A stretch of DNA of 64,000 nt, from the NCBI GenBank assembly GCA_033398695.1, contig CM065811.1, positions 75,334,001 to 75,398,000 on the forward strand. The letters are read 5' to 3'. Shown here piece by piece: positions 42,748 through 54,775 of this stretch; the stretch's first letter is position 1, and each line of letters opens with the position of its first letter. The notes under the pieces are model-generated. The model was not told where the DNA came from. It did no database searches and saw nothing but the letters and a program-made list of their open reading frames with translations. The stretch is from Orobanche coerulescens (Eukaryota > Streptophyta > Magnoliopsida > Lamiales > Orobanchaceae). A program made the position numbers and the translations under genes.

Positions 42748-43537
42748 CGTGCGGAGATGTCCCGGATAGTGAAATCTCGCTGCCGACCGAACCCGACCGT
42801 GCCAGGCGACACGGCCGTGTCACACTCTTCCGGATAATGAATTCTCGCTGTCCGACCAACCCGACCGTGCCAGGCGACACGGTCGAGTCCTGCCGAACAT
42901 GTTGCGATCGCACATGCAGCCGCGACCGTGCCAATCGGCACGGCCCGTGTCCGACAGGCAGCGAACTTCTATTATTAATGATTTTTTTGTGTGTTTTGTT
43001 GTTTTCCCTTCCCTCACATGTCATGATTAGACTTACATGTTATGTGGGGTGACTTATAACTATGTTTATTGTGTGATTCCCTCCCTTTGATTTGATTCCT
43101 TTGTATTTTATCTTGATGTTTTGTTTTTCATTTCAAGATCATGTGATCTTGTTTTTATCCCTTAGTTGTTTATAAGACTACACTTCTATAAGTAGTCTTG
43201 TTCATGCTTGTATGAAACATTGAATGTTGTATAGGAAGAATACACTTTGTATTTCTATCCTTGTTGAATGCTTTTCATCAAAACTTGATTATAATTCGAC
43301 GCGTTTTCGAGTTTTAATCTAATCGATTCTCAATAGGTCTTGAGGAAAGATTATTTTATCAAACTATATATCTAGTTTGATAAATCATTCATATTGTTCT
43401 TGTTCACGTAAGCCGAATTGCCCTACTTTCGGTTATTTATTATGAGTGTTACACATATTCGAGTGTTCTGAGGATCAACAATATTTCCGCTGCATTACAT
43501 TCGAGTTTAGGGCCATTTTCATACGTAATTCGTATCA
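42748..43537 (+). repeat. 3' LTR of element D, second part
   Basis: This continues the D LTR after E and matches 33850-34638. The twin hairpins are at 43327-43346 and 43355-43384; in the second the loop reads TATATC. The end, CGTATCA, meets the duplicated GTATG. Confidence 0.88.
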
Positions 43538-43542
43538 GTATG

Positions 43543-44246
43543 TCACCTTGGGGCGCACCGGTTTTATTCGTCAAGAAGAAAGATGGGTCACTTCGTTTAT
43601 GTATCGACTATCGAGAGTTAAACAAGTTGACCATCATGAATAAATACCCTTTACCTCGAATAGATGATTTATTTGATCAGCTTCAGGGCGCAACTGTTTT
43701 CTCTAAAATTGATCTTCGATCGGGATATTATCAGTTGAAGATTCGGGATACTGATATTTCCAAGACGGCTTTTTGAACAAGATATAGCCATTATGAATTT
43801 GTTGTTATGCCTTTTCGGTTAACCAACGCCCCAGCCGTATTCATGCAACTGATGAACATAGTATTTATTAATTACTTAGACAAGTTCGTGGTCGTATCAT
43901 TGATGATATTCTGGTTTGTTCCAAGAACTGGGAAGAACATGCGAAGCACCTTCGCATTGTATTAGACACTTTGAGAATGGAACAATTGTATGCGAAATAT
44001 TCCAGGTGCAAATTTTGGCTCGAAGAAGTAACGTTTCTCGAGCATGTGATATCCACAGAAGGAATTCGAGTTGACCCACAAAAGATAGAGGCGATACTAG
44101 CATGGGAACCGCCTAAGAGCGTGAAAGAAGTAAGGAGTTTCCTAGGACTTGCGGGTTATTACCATAGATTCATCGAAGGATTCCCTAAGATTGCTAGACC
44201 ACTCACACAATTACTCCAGAAAACTCGAGAATTTGAGGGGGAGTAA
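43543..44246 (+). pseudogene. pol: Reverse transcriptase of Tekay copy C
   Basis: It resumes after element D with [20 protein letters not shown], the YRELNKLT block and [17 protein letters not shown] at about 43774-43776 replaces an arginine. Around the catalytic box a base is missing (about 43892), so the YIDD motif is lost. The last part is read from 43971 ([18 protein letters not shown]) to a TAA at 44244-44246. Confidence 0.84.
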
Positions 44247-45104
44247 GATACGCAAGATAGTTTCGAAGAATTGAAGAAACGGCTAACTACCGCACCGGTC
44301 TTAGCCTTACCGCAGGGAAACGATGATTTTATAGTTTATAGTGATGCGTCGAGGCTTGGAATAGGATGCATTTCGATGCAAATGGATAAAGTGATTGCTT
44401 ATGCATCTCGGCAGTTGAAACCGTGTGAAGAGAGTTATCCTACACATGATTTAGAAATAGCTGCGGTTGTGTCTGCCTTAATGATCTGGAGGCATTATCT
44501 CTATGGTTCATCCTGTAAAATTTTTACGGACCATAAAAGTTTAAAGTACCTCTTTAGTCAAAAGGAATTAAATATGAGGAAGCGGAGATGGCTAGAATTA
44601 ATTAAACATTATGATCTTGAAATTCTATATCATCCGGGTAAGGCGAATGTTGTGGCAGATGCTTTGAGTCGTAAACCGATGTCACTTCGAAGGTTAGAAG
44701 CCCTTACACCTCAACGAAGAATTCAAAAAGACTTGATCAGGCAGGATATCGAGGTTTGGCTTCAGAAAATTCAAGGTCAATTATGTGTACTTGAAATTGC
44801 TTCGTCCTTGAACAATGATATCAAGGCTAAACAATTTGAGGATCCGATGTTGGTTCAATTGAGAAAAGATGTAGAAAAGGGAAAAGTGCCTGGATTTTTG
44901 ATTCAAGAATATGGGGTATTAACATTTCGAGGAAGACTTTGTGTATCGTATGACATCGAGTTAAGGCATAAAATATTAAAACAAGCTCACGCTCCTCCTT
45001 ATTCTATTCATCCCGGCACAAGTAAAATGTACAAGGATGTGAAGAATAACTTTTGGTGGAGTAACTTAAGAAAGATGTTAGTGAATTCGTATCGGAATGT
45101 TTAA
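44247..45104 (+). pseudogene. pol: RNase H and integrase N-terminus of Tekay copy C
   Basis: One open frame (from 44271) covers RNase H ([40 protein letters not shown]) and the following linker. It continues to the first half of the integrase zinc domain ([19 protein letters not shown]). It ends at a TAA at 45102-45104, after a shift near 45070. Confidence 0.85.
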
Positions 45105-46085
45105 CTTGTCAACAAGTTAAAATTGAGCATCAGCGGCCCGCAGGATTATTGAGACTGCTCCCAATACCCGAATGGAAATGTGAGGATATCACTGTGGACT
45201 TTATCGTCAGCATGCCAAGGACTCGTACTGGAATGAATGTGATTTGGGTCATTGTGGATCGACTTACCAAATCAGCTCACATTTTGTAGGTATTAAAGAT
45301 ACCTGGGGACCGGAGAAGTTGGCGACAATATTCATTAAGGAAATTATAAGATTGCATGGTACCACCAAGAGTATAATTTCTGATAGAAATGATCGGTTCA
45401 TGTCGCATTTTTGGCAAGATGTACATATAGCCTTGGGAACCGAGTTGAAACTTAGTACGTCCTATCACCCTCAGACTGATGGGCCATCAGAGTGCACCAT
45501 ACATACAGTAGAGGACATGTTGAGAGTATACGCCTTGGATTGGAAGGATGATTGGGAGACGCATTTACCATTGATCGAGTTTATGTATAATAATAGCTGG
45601 CATGCCTCGATTAAAATGGCACCAATTGAGGCCTTACAGGAGACGTTGTAGATCATCACTTTGTTGGGACGATACATCTGATTTGATTGGTACTGAACCC
45701 AAATTAATGGTCGATACGAGAAATAAAATTGCATTGATTCGGGATAGATTGTTGAATGCACAGAGCCGACAGAAGTCGTATGCAGATGTTCGTCGTCGTC
45801 CGTTGGAATTTGAGGTTGGTGACCATGTGTTGATGAAAGTGTCATCAACTCGGGGAGTTTACTACTTCGGTCGGAAGGGTAAACTTAGTCCTCGATACAT
45901 TGGGGCGTTTGAAATCCTCGAACGGGTTGGAGAGCTTGACTATCTGTTAGGCTTACCGCCATCATTAAATCATGTGCATAACGTATTTCATGTTTACCAG
46001 TTGAGAAAATATGTACCGGACCCCAGTCATGTAATCGATTTTGGAGAGATCGAATTGGGTCCTGACATCACCTTCGAGGAAAAAT
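45105..46085 (+). pseudogene. pol: Integrase of Tekay copy C
   Basis: The core is in several frames: the first Asp near 45197 (VDFIVSMPRTRTG), the second in IISDRNDRF (45367-45395), and the Glu in a changed context, GPSECTIH instead of GQSERTIQ. A shift at about 45640 follows. The C-terminal domain (GKLSPRYIGAFEILERVG, NHVHNVFHVYQLRKYVPD) is read to the junction with element F at 46085. Confidence 0.85.
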
Positions 46086-47043
46086 TGATACGAATTATCG
46101 TATAAGTCGGACATAAATTCGCCGGAAAATGCAGCGGAAATGTTTTGTTACCTCACAACACACGTATATGTGTAACACTCGTAAGTTTTAACCGAAAGTA
46201 GGGCAATTCGGTTTTCGTAAACAAGATAATATGAAAGTAAATTATCAAACTAGACCTATAGTTTGATAAAGCAATCTCTCCTCAAGACCTATTGAGAATC
46301 GATTAAAATTACAACTCGAAGACGCGTCGAATTATAATCAAGTTGTGCTGAAAATCATTCAACAATGAATACATACAAGTGTATTTCGTTTTTCAAGCTT
46401 CAAAAGTTATATTGAAAGGTTGAGGATGAAGCTATTATATAGCCATTACAACTATAAATAAGTTCAAACAAGATCAAACAAGATCAAGCTAAAAGACAAG
46501 CAATTAATAAACTAAAACATCAAGACTTTGACAAAGTTTGAAAGTAACAACATGTTTGGCTCCTTCCTTGCAAAATCGGCCGTGGGGTACTTCAGAGGAA
46601 GAAATAATCATCTTTCTCATGTGATATCTTTTGTAAGACTTTGCCAAGGACTTAAACATGAAAGGGACTTCTTGGCATCTTCTTCTCCATGTGGTTCGGC
46701 CGATCCCATACAAAAGGGTGGAGTGAATCAAATCTCTATCCTTGATCTTGATATGGTGGACTTTGAAAAGGAAATCAAATATTAAAGTAGTGGGGACAAA
46801 AGATCCTTCATGGATGCATGTCACAATCGGCCGAAATCTCCCCCAAATGGCCGATTTTGTATGCATGAACATGCATACGTATGCATGTTTTGATACGTCT
46901 ATGTTATCCCGGTTCCGATTATTAAGATCGTCCCTATTTCCGCATTTGTTTTCTCACCGAAGTACGTAGGTGCATGTGCATGTAACGTGGTATCGTAACC
47001 TAAGTCAATTCTTACTTCGTTTGGAGACGTCACAATCGCATCA
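46086..47043 (-). repeat. 3' LTR of element F
   Basis: Its ends are TGATACGAATTATCG and ATCGCATCA on the plus strand. The minus strand carries twin hairpins at 46279-46298 and 46242-46269 (stem TTATCAAACTA/TAGTTTGATAA) and a TATA-like CTATATAATAG near 46435. The integrase frame of F extends into it down to 46899. Confidence 0.9.
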
Positions 47044-47889
47044 TCTCCTCCTCCTTTGAAAGAAATTGACCTCAATTCAGTGATTCCCTCGTCGTCAAGG
47101 TAAGAAGATAGATCGCCCACGTTAAAAGTGGCGTGTACCCCATAATCGCCCGGAAGTTCTACTTTATACGCATTGTCATTCACCTTTCCCACGATTTTGT
47201 AAGGTCCCTCGGCCCTCGGCATAAGTTTGTTCTTGCGTTTGCTAGGAAATCTCTCTTTTCTTAAGTGTACCTAAACCAAGTCGCCTATCTCGAATAGTCA
47301 TGGTTTTCTGTGATTGTTGGATTTCATTTTGTATGCGTCATTCACTTCTTTGATTCGATCATGTATTTGTCCGTGCAACTTGATCATCGATTTAAGTTTA
47401 GATTCCGCATCTTTGTGTACCAACTCGTCTTTCGGCAATGGAATCAAGTCTAAGGGTATATAAGGATTTAACCCGTAAACGACTTCAAAAGGAGAATGTG
47501 TCGTAGCATGTGTAGGGGATCGGTTATAGGCAAATTCCACATGAGCAAGTTTCACGTCCCAATCCTTTTCTGTTTTATTCACAAGTCCTCGTAATAACGT
47601 TCCTAACGTTCGATTTGTGACTTCGGTTTGACCATCGGTTTGAGGATGGTGTGAAGTGCTAAATAAGAGCTTTGTTCCCACTTTCCTCCATAAAGTATTC
47701 CAAAAATAGCTAAGGAATTTCAAATCCCGATCCGAAATAATAGTTTTTGGAACTCATGTAAACGAACCACCTCTCGGAATTATAAATCGGCCACGTTGCT
47801 TGCGTCGTCGGTTTTGTGGCAAGCCACCAAATGAGCCATTTTTGAGAACCAATCAACAACCACCATAATAGCATCTTTACCTCGTTGAG
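46899..47889 (-). pseudogene. pol: Integrase of element F, 3' half, with LTR-encoded tail
   Basis: It continues from the other side of G ([18 protein letters not shown], then [14 protein letters not shown]). A frameshift at about 47755 precedes the second Asp. From 47723 on, the core reads [17 protein letters not shown] with the catalytic Glu. A stop near 47298 and a shift follow. The C-terminal domain is open at 47222-46899: [20 protein letters not shown], then past the LTR boundary at 47043 with PNEVRIDLG and TYFGEKTN. Confidence 0.87.
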
Positions 47890-48841
47890 TGATACGAAAC
47901 CGACTACTCCAAGCAAAGAAGACGAAGTAAGAATTGACGTAAAACACCTCGACCGCACTACAACCTACTTAGGCGAGAAAACAGAAACGAGGCACGGAGT
48001 TACCTTGATAGTCGGAATTGGAATAACTTAAACAAAAGACATCTTGCATCTTGGGGAGGGAAAAAGGTTCAAGTGGCAACTAAACAATAAAAGAATGTTC
48101 AGCTTTCTCTTACAAAAGCAGCAGGATTCTTGGCAAAAGGCGACTGTCAGCAAGCAACTTGGAGACAAAGACCCAGCTTTTAATTTTGTCAACAAGTGAC
48201 ATGAGGAACCTTTTTATTATCTTTCCTTATTTTAAGCTCAGCTTGTATTAGTTTGATCAGACTTCTTTTGCCTATAAATAGCGGCAGTAGAATTGTAATG
48301 AAATGGAATTGAATGTTGAAGAATTAAGAACACTTTGTGTTTTTTTTCTTCTGGTGAATGCTTTTCATCAAAACCTGGTTTTTATTCGACGCGTTTCAAG
48401 TATTAATCTGATTGATTCTCAATAGGTCTTGAGGAGAAATCACTTTATCAAATTATAGGTCTAATTTGATAAAAACATCTGTTTATACATTGTTTCGATA
48501 TTCTGTTTGCTTTTCGATACAGTTTTATACTTATCCGATATTTCGCATAAAGTGTTGTTCGATCCTTCGGACTTGTTTCCTATTTCGAAATCCACTTCCA
48601 TCCAAAACGTGCTGTTTCGAGTGTCGCTGTTTGGAGGTGGCCTGTTACAAGTCTTTTACATTTAGCCAAGTTTCTAACTGTTGGCTGTATCGAATTACCG
48701 TTTTCATCGCGCGCGCGCATCGTTGCTGTAGCAAACTGTTGTTGTCAGTTCCCGATAGTTTCTTGCCGATAACTTTTGCTCGTCAAAAGGCCTTCCGCTG
48801 TATCGATAGCGAATTTGCATCTCAAGCGAGAATTCATATCA
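47890..48841 (+). repeat. 5' LTR of element G
   Basis: It starts TGATACGAAACC and ends AATTCATATCA, followed by TGGCATCGGAGCCC (48846), the primer-binding site of initiator tRNA-Met type. TATA box CTATAAATAG is at 48272-48281. Confidence 0.9.
48416..48473 (+). promoter_or_regulatory. Twin hairpins, LTR of G
   Basis: Hairpin 1: TTCTCAA-TAGGTC-TTGAGGA (48416-48435, with one G-T pair). Hairpin 2: TTTATCAAATTA (48444-48455), TAGGTC, TAATTTGATAAA (48462-48473), twelve perfect pairs. It shares one of the two paired changes with D and F, and so is intermediate between the H and D types. The second copy is at 53623-53680. Confidence 0.8.
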
Positions 48842-48880
48842 TAAGTGGCATCGGAGCCCAAGTTCTTGATCTTTGGCATT

Positions 48881-49925
48881 ATGGATCTCAACGACGCTGA
48901 TTTCTTGGCAAAACTTCGTGACGCATTACGTGACGTACCAAAACAACGCGACCAGCGTTGGCAACCTAGGCGTGGTGACTATGAACGACCCTCACGCCAT
49001 GTCGAAGAGTTCAAGGTGAACGAGCTTCCAGAGTTCGTTGGCGGAACAGATCCTGAAGTTTACCTGGAATGGGAACGAAAAATTGATCGTATGTTTGAGT
49101 TTAAAGACCTTGACGATGAGAAAAGGTGTAAGTATGCAATTCTCAAGTTGGGGAAAGGAGCTTCACTTTAGTACGAAGGAGTGAAAACACGAAGACCTCG
49201 TGCGGGGAAAGAAAAGATCCGTTCGTGGGATTCATTAAAAAGAAACTTCGTAAAATATATATGCCAACATCACATCGATTATCCTTCTACAGGAAGATTG
49301 CAGATCTCATGCAAGGAAAGTTAAATGTTAGTGAGTACATTGAGGAGTTTGAGAATCTAACCTTAATGGGAGAGATAGAGGAGAATGAGGAGCAGAAAAT
49401 GTCGCGATTCTTGCGTGCCTTGAACCGAAGCATAGCTAACTCGGTGGAGCTGTATCCATACGAGGACTTCGATACTTTATGTGGGTTATGCGTGAAGTTA
49501 GAAGCTCAAAACAGGATGAAGATGTATAAAGCCGAGTTTCCAGTCAAATTTGGAAACCCAAGCGTCGGATCTAGTTCAGCTGCTAAGGCAACTGTACCGA
49601 CTCCGGGTCCTGTTGCGATTCCTGCTAAGGCAACTGTACCCTGCGTACCGAAGGAGATGAGTTTGTCTAAAGTGCGATTCCCACCAAAAAAGGATTCGGG
49701 CATTATCAAAATGCTTGTCCGAACAAGCGAGTGGTGACATTAAGGGAAGCTGTCACGATCCGAGACGAATTGTTGGTTGAGGAAGAAAGACTGGGTGACG
49801 TATTTGATTTCGACATGAAGGACGAAGACGGAGAAGAATGTGAGACTTACGATGCTCCAAGCTATGACATGGCTTTAGTTCTGCGTACGCTACAAGCCAA
49901 AGCTGTTTCGAATGATTCGGAATAG
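48881..49925 (+). pseudogene. gag: gag of element G, broken, zinc knuckle damaged
   Basis: The start is the ATG at 48881 (MDLNDADFLAKLRDAL). A TAG at 49169-49171 replaces the tryptophan of SLWYEG. A missing base near 49243 moves the frame to the one read from 49225 (MPTSHRLSFYRKIADLMQGK). The zinc knuckle is damaged: the codons for RCFKCQG are replaced by RFPPKKD. The frame then shifts again, and the last part (RLGDVFDFDMKDEDGEECE) ends at a TAG at 49923-49925. Confidence 0.86.
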
Positions 49926-50340
49926 CGGAATCAAATATTTCACACGAGGTGTCAAGTTGGAAATAAATGGTGTAGTTTGATCGTTGATGGAGGGAGTTGC
50001 ACCAACGTCGCTTCCAGCGAGATGGTGACTAAACTCGGGCTGACCACTACGACTCCCCAAAGCCTTACACTTTGCATTGGCTCTGTGATTGGAGCAAAAT
50101 AAGGGTGACTAAACAAGTGAGGATTGGACTAGCCATGGGTTCATATGAAGACAACGTACTATGTGATGTACTCCCAATGGATGCATGCCATGTACTGTTG
50201 GGAAGACCATGGATGTTTGATAGGGACGTTTTACACCGAGGAAGAAGCAATGAGTACGAGTTACGGGATAAGGGCAAGAAGATCATGCTTAAACCAATGT
50301 CACCTCAAGCTATTCACTCTATGAGTTATAGTAGGAGTGA
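49926..50340 (+). pseudogene. pol: Protease region of element G
   Basis: The active site LIVDGGSCTNVASSEM is at about 49978-50028, with the Asp intact. One base is missing near 50055 (THPKPY region) before the long frame that begins at 50072. The conserved [18 protein letters not shown] follows at about 50197. Confidence 0.82.
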
Positions 50341-51841
50341 AAAACCCAAACTGGCCATGTTTGCTAGCGAACAGGATGTGGAACATGCTATTAATGATGG
50401 CGAGTGCATGTACTTGTTGGTTCTGAAGGAGACACGAAATGGTAACATGGTTGTGCGGAACGAAACGGTGGATGCCTTATTACACGAATTTGCGGATGTT
50501 TTTCCCGAAGAATTACCGTCGGGTTTGCCACCCATTCGTGGGATTGAACATCAGATCGACCTTATACCGGGTGCATCGCTTCCTAACAAAGCTGCCTATA
50601 GATGTAATCCCGAGGAGACGAAGGAATTACAAAACCAAATCGAAGAACTAATGGATCATGGGTATGTTCGAGAAAGCCTAAGTCCTTGTGCGGTTCCGGT
50701 ATTACTGGTTCCTAAGAAAGACGGATCTTGGAGGATGTGTATTGACACTCGAGCCGTGAATAATATAACCATCAAGTATCGATTTCTGATTCCAAGGCTT
50801 GATGACATGTTGGATGAATTACATGGATTTGTGATCTTTTCAAAAGTTGACCTACGAAGTGGCTATCACCAGATTCGTATGCGGGAGGGAGATGAATGGA
50901 AGACGGCCTTCAAAACTAAACATGGACTGTATGAATGGACCGTTATGCCGTTCGGCCTTACAAATGCGCCGAGTAGTTTCATGTGCTTGATGAATGAGGT
51001 ACTTAAGCCATTGTTAGGGAAATTTGTGGTTGTATACTTAGATGATATTTTGATCTACAACCGATCGTTGCAAGAACATTTCGAACACTTGAGACAAGTC
51101 TTCGTAACCCTTAGAAACCAGAAGCTGTATGGTAAAAAAGATAAGTGCTCATTTTTGGTCGAAAGTATAGTCTTTCTTGGCTATATTGTTTCGAAGGATG
51201 GAGTGTCGGTCGATCCAGCAAAGATCGAAGCAATTAAGTCCTGGCCAGTTCCCACTACAGTGACGGAAGTTAGATCGTTCCACGGACTGGCTTCATTTTA
51301 CCGAAGATTCATTCGAGATTTCAGTACCATTGCAAGCCCAGTAACCGAATGTTTAAAGAAGGGCATGTTTAATTGGAGCCGGACGGCTCAGGAGTCATTT
51401 GCAAATTTAAAGGCGAAGTTGTGCGAAGGGCCAATCTTGGCATTACCCGATTTTTCACAACCGTTCGAGGTAGAATGTGATGCTAGTGGAGTTGGCATTG
51501 GGGCAGTTCTTATTCAGGGAAAGCGACCTATTGCTTATTTTTCAGAGAAGTTAAACGGTGCTCTTCTCAATTATTGTACGTACGACAAGGAGTTTTATGC
51601 TATTGTGAGGGCTCTAGATCATTGGAGTCACTATCTTCGGCCAAAGCATTTTATCATTCACTCGGACCATGAATCTTTGAAGTATATTAACGGGCAACAC
51701 AATTTGAGTCCCAGGCATGCGAAGTGGGTGGAGTTATTACAATCGTTTAACTTCTGATCAAAATATAAGGATGGAAAGAGCAATGTTGTAGCAGATGCAT
51801 TATCGAGGCGGTATGCCTTACTCTCTACCCTTGATGTTCGA
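50341..51841 (+). CDS. pol: RT and RNase H of element G, open for 561 codons
   Basis: One uninterrupted frame, 50072-51757, spans the end of protease, the RT and most of RNase H. RT motifs are [52 protein letters not shown] and the catalytic [10 protein letters not shown] at about 51029. RNase H has [11 protein letters not shown] and the middle Asp segment [15 protein letters not shown] at 51755-51757 cuts it 30 codons before the usual [12 protein letters not shown], which is readable to 51841. It is the longest pol frame in the window and shares the family's residues at all RT catalytic positions. Confidence 0.88.
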
Positions 51842-53090
51842 TTGCTTGGATTCGATACAGTAAAGGAGTATTACGAAGGTGATGCGGATTTTGGCGAGAC
51901 CGTCGCCCTGTGCAAACCTGGTCCGATGGGAGAATTTTCGATACAGGAGGGCAATCTTTTTAAAGGGAATCGTATTTGCCTACCCAGACACACGATTCGA
52001 GAATTGCTGGTTCGAGAGGCTCAGGGAGGGGGTTTGGCTGGCCACTTTGGTTTGGCTAAGACATTGGATGTGCTTAAAGAACATTTTTATTGGCCAAGGA
52101 TGCAGGGAGATGTTAATAATATAATCAGTAAATGTGTGACATGCCATATTGCGAAGAGTTCATTCAAACCAGGAGTCTACACACCTTTACCGATTCCGGA
52201 GAGACCATGGGAAGATGTCTCGATAGATTTCATTGTTGCTTTGCCTCGAACCCAACGAGGGAAGGATGCGATTATGGTGGTTGTCGATCGTTTTTAAAAA
52301 ATGGCTCATTTTGTTCCTTGTCACAAAACTGATGATGCGAGTAATGTTGCTGACCTGTATTTTCCGAGAGGTGGTGCGATTACATGGAGTTCCGAAAACT
52401 ATTGTTTCGGACCGGGACTCGAAGTTTCTGAGCTACTCTTGGAACACATTATGGAGGAAGGTGGGAACCAAGCTGTTGTTTAGTACTTCACATCATCCTC
52501 AAACAGACGGACAAACTGAAGTGACTAACCGAACACTGGGAACGCTGTTGCAAGGCTTTGTAAGCAAGACGCAAAAGGATTGGGATTTGAAGCAAACGCA
52601 TGCGGAGTTTGCTTACAACCGTTCTCCTACTCATGCCACAGCGCATTCTCCATTCGAAGTAGTTTATGGCCTAAATCCTTACATACCGTTAGACTTAATA
52701 CCACTACCGAATGACGAATTGGTACATAAGGATGCGGAGTCAAAACTGAAATCCATGATGAAATTACATGAACAGGTGCGTGGACGAATCAAGGAGATAA
52801 ACGAGATGTACAAAAGGAAGTCGAGCAAGCAAAGAAAACCAAGATTATTTGAGGTTGGAGATTTAGTTTGGGTACATTTGAGAAAGGAGCGATTTCCGAG
52901 TAAGAGTAAGAACAAGTTAATGCCACGAGCTGAGGGACCATTTAAAATAATTGCGAAGGTGAATGACAACGCTTACAAGTTAGAACTTCCAGGTGACTAC
53001 GGAGTGCATGCTACTTTCAACGTAGGTGATGTATCCCCTTACCTTGACGACGATGGGATTGCGGAATTGAGGACAATTCCTTTTAAATAA
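51842..53090 (+). pseudogene. pol: Integrase of element G, frameshifted
   Basis: The zinc domain ([17 protein letters not shown]) and first Asp (in [20 protein letters not shown]) are read at 51842-52297, ending at a TAA from an inserted base in VDRFSKM. A second shift is at about 52363. From there one frame reaches 53090 with [51 protein letters not shown] and [18 protein letters not shown] at 53088-53090, just before the LTR at 53099, removes the LTR-encoded tail. Confidence 0.88.
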
Positions 53091-53098
53091 GGAGGGAA

Positions 53099-54046
53099 TG
53101 ATACGAAACCGACTACTCCAAGCGAAGAAGACGAAGTAAGAATTGACGTAAAACACCTCGACCGCACTACAACCTACTTAGGCGAGAAAACAGAAACGAG
53201 GCACGGAGTTACCTTGATAGTCGGAATTGGAATAACTTAAACAAAAGATGACTTGCATCTTGGGGAGGGAAAAAGGTCCAAGTGGCAACTAAACAATAAA
53301 AGAATGTTCAGCTTTCTCTTACAAAAGCAGCAGGATTCTTGGCAAAAGGCGGCTGTCAGCAAGCAACTTGGAGACAAAGACCCAGCTTTTACTTTTGTCA
53401 ACAAGTGACATGAGGAACCTTTTTATTATCTTTCCTTATTTTAAGCTTAGCTTGTATTAGTTTAATCAGACTGCTTTTGCCTACAAATAGCGGCAGTATA
53501 ATTGTAATGAAATGGAATTGAATGTTGAAGAATTAAGAACACTTTGTGCTTTTTTTTCTGGTGAATGCTTTTCATCAAAACCTGGTTTTTATTCGACGTG
53601 TTTCGAGTATTAATCTGATTGATTCTCAATAGGTCTTGAGGAGAAATCACTTTATCAAATTATAGGTCTAATTTGATAAAAACATCTGTTTATACCTTGT
53701 TTCGATATTCTGTTTGCTTTTCGATATAGTTTTATACTTATCCGATATTTCGCATAAAGTGTTGTTCGATCCTTCGGACTTGTTTCCTGTTTCGAAATCC
53801 GCTTCCGTCCAAAATGTGCTGTTTCGAGTGTCGCTGTTTGGAGGTGGCCTGTTTCAAGTCTTTTACATTTGGCCAAGTTCCTAACAGTTGGCTGTATCGA
53901 ATTACCGCTTTCATCGCGTGCGCATCGTTGCTGTAGCGAACTGTTGTTGTCAGTTCCCGACAGTTTCTTGCCGATAACTTCTGCTCGTCAAAAGGCCTTC
54001 CGCTGTATCGATAGTGAATTCTCATCTCAAGTGAGAATTTGTATCA
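53099..54046 (+). repeat. 3' LTR of element G
   Basis: It starts TGATACGAAACC after AAATAAGGAGGGAA and ends AATTTGTATCA. It contains twin hairpins at 53623-53642 and 53651-53680. Confidence 0.9.
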
Positions 54047-54051
54047 TTGAG

Positions 54052-54775
54052 TATGAGGTAAAGCGATGATAAAATCCATGGATACATCTTCCCACGGTCT
54101 TTCTGGAACCGGTAGAGGCATATACGATCCCAGTTTGAACGAACTCTTTGATAAGTGACATGTTACGCATTTGCTTAAAACATTGTAAATGTCTTTTAGC
54201 ATTTTAGGCCAAATGAAATGTTCTTTTAGTACTTCGAATGTTTTAGCCGTGCCAAAATGTCCGGCTAAACCTCCTCCGTGAGCCTCCCGGACCAATAATT
54301 CCCGAACCGCCTGTTTTGGAACACATAGCCTATTCCCTTTAAATAGGAAATCATCTTGTAACATGAACTTCCCGAACGGAACAGATTTGCTACGAGTAAA
54401 AACTTCTCCAAAATCCGCATCATTTTCATAACACTCCTTCAACATTTCGAAACAAAGTAACCAAACCTCCAGCGTAGAAAGTAAAGCATACCTCCTAGAT
54501 AACGCATCCGCAACGACATTGCTTTTACCGTCTTTGTACTTGGATGAAAAGTGAAATGATTGTAGGAATTCCACCCACTTGGCATGTCTCGGACTCAGTT
54601 TATGTTGTCCGTTAATGTACTTCAATGATTCGTGGTCCGAGTGTAGAATAAAATGTTTCGTTCGTAGATAATGACTCCAATGATCAAGGGCCCGTACGAT
54701 AGCATAGAATTCTTTATCGTAAGTGCAATAATTCAACCGAGCTCCATTCAACTTCTCCGAAAAGTAAGCGATAGG
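54052..54775 (-). pseudogene. pol: RNase H end and integrase N-terminus of element F
   Basis: The minus-strand frame 54751-54044 is open from [20 protein letters not shown] through [13 protein letters not shown] and the zinc domain (LSKCVTCHLSKSSF). It continues to the first integrase Asp (MDFIIALPHTQ), where element G interrupts it. The stretch just before is separated from RT by a TGA at about 54776-54778. Confidence 0.87.

Larger units (their letters stand above)
33695..43537 (+). mobile_element. CRM-like Ty3/gypsy element D, with E in its 3' LTR
   Basis: It is inserted in the RT of Tekay copy C with target duplication ATATG/GTATG (33690-33694 and 43538-43542, one mutation). The 5' LTR is 33695-34638; its first bases read TTATACGG where the 3' LTR has TGATACGG. 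The internal region 34639-38816 has gag, pol and a primer-binding site of initiator Met type. The 3' LTR is 38817-43537 minus the nested E (39040-42742). D and F form a subfamily distinct from B, G and H. Confidence 0.9.
47890..54046 (+). mobile_element. CRM-like Ty3/gypsy element G nested in F
   Basis: It is inserted in the integrase of F with target duplication TTGAG (47885-47889 and 54047-54051). The LTRs are 47890-48841 and 53099-54046. It is compact (6157 bp) with no nested insertion. The LTRs are very similar, the pol frame is largely open, and it is probably the most recent complete insertion of its family here. It still has several nonsense and frameshift changes. Confidence 0.93.
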
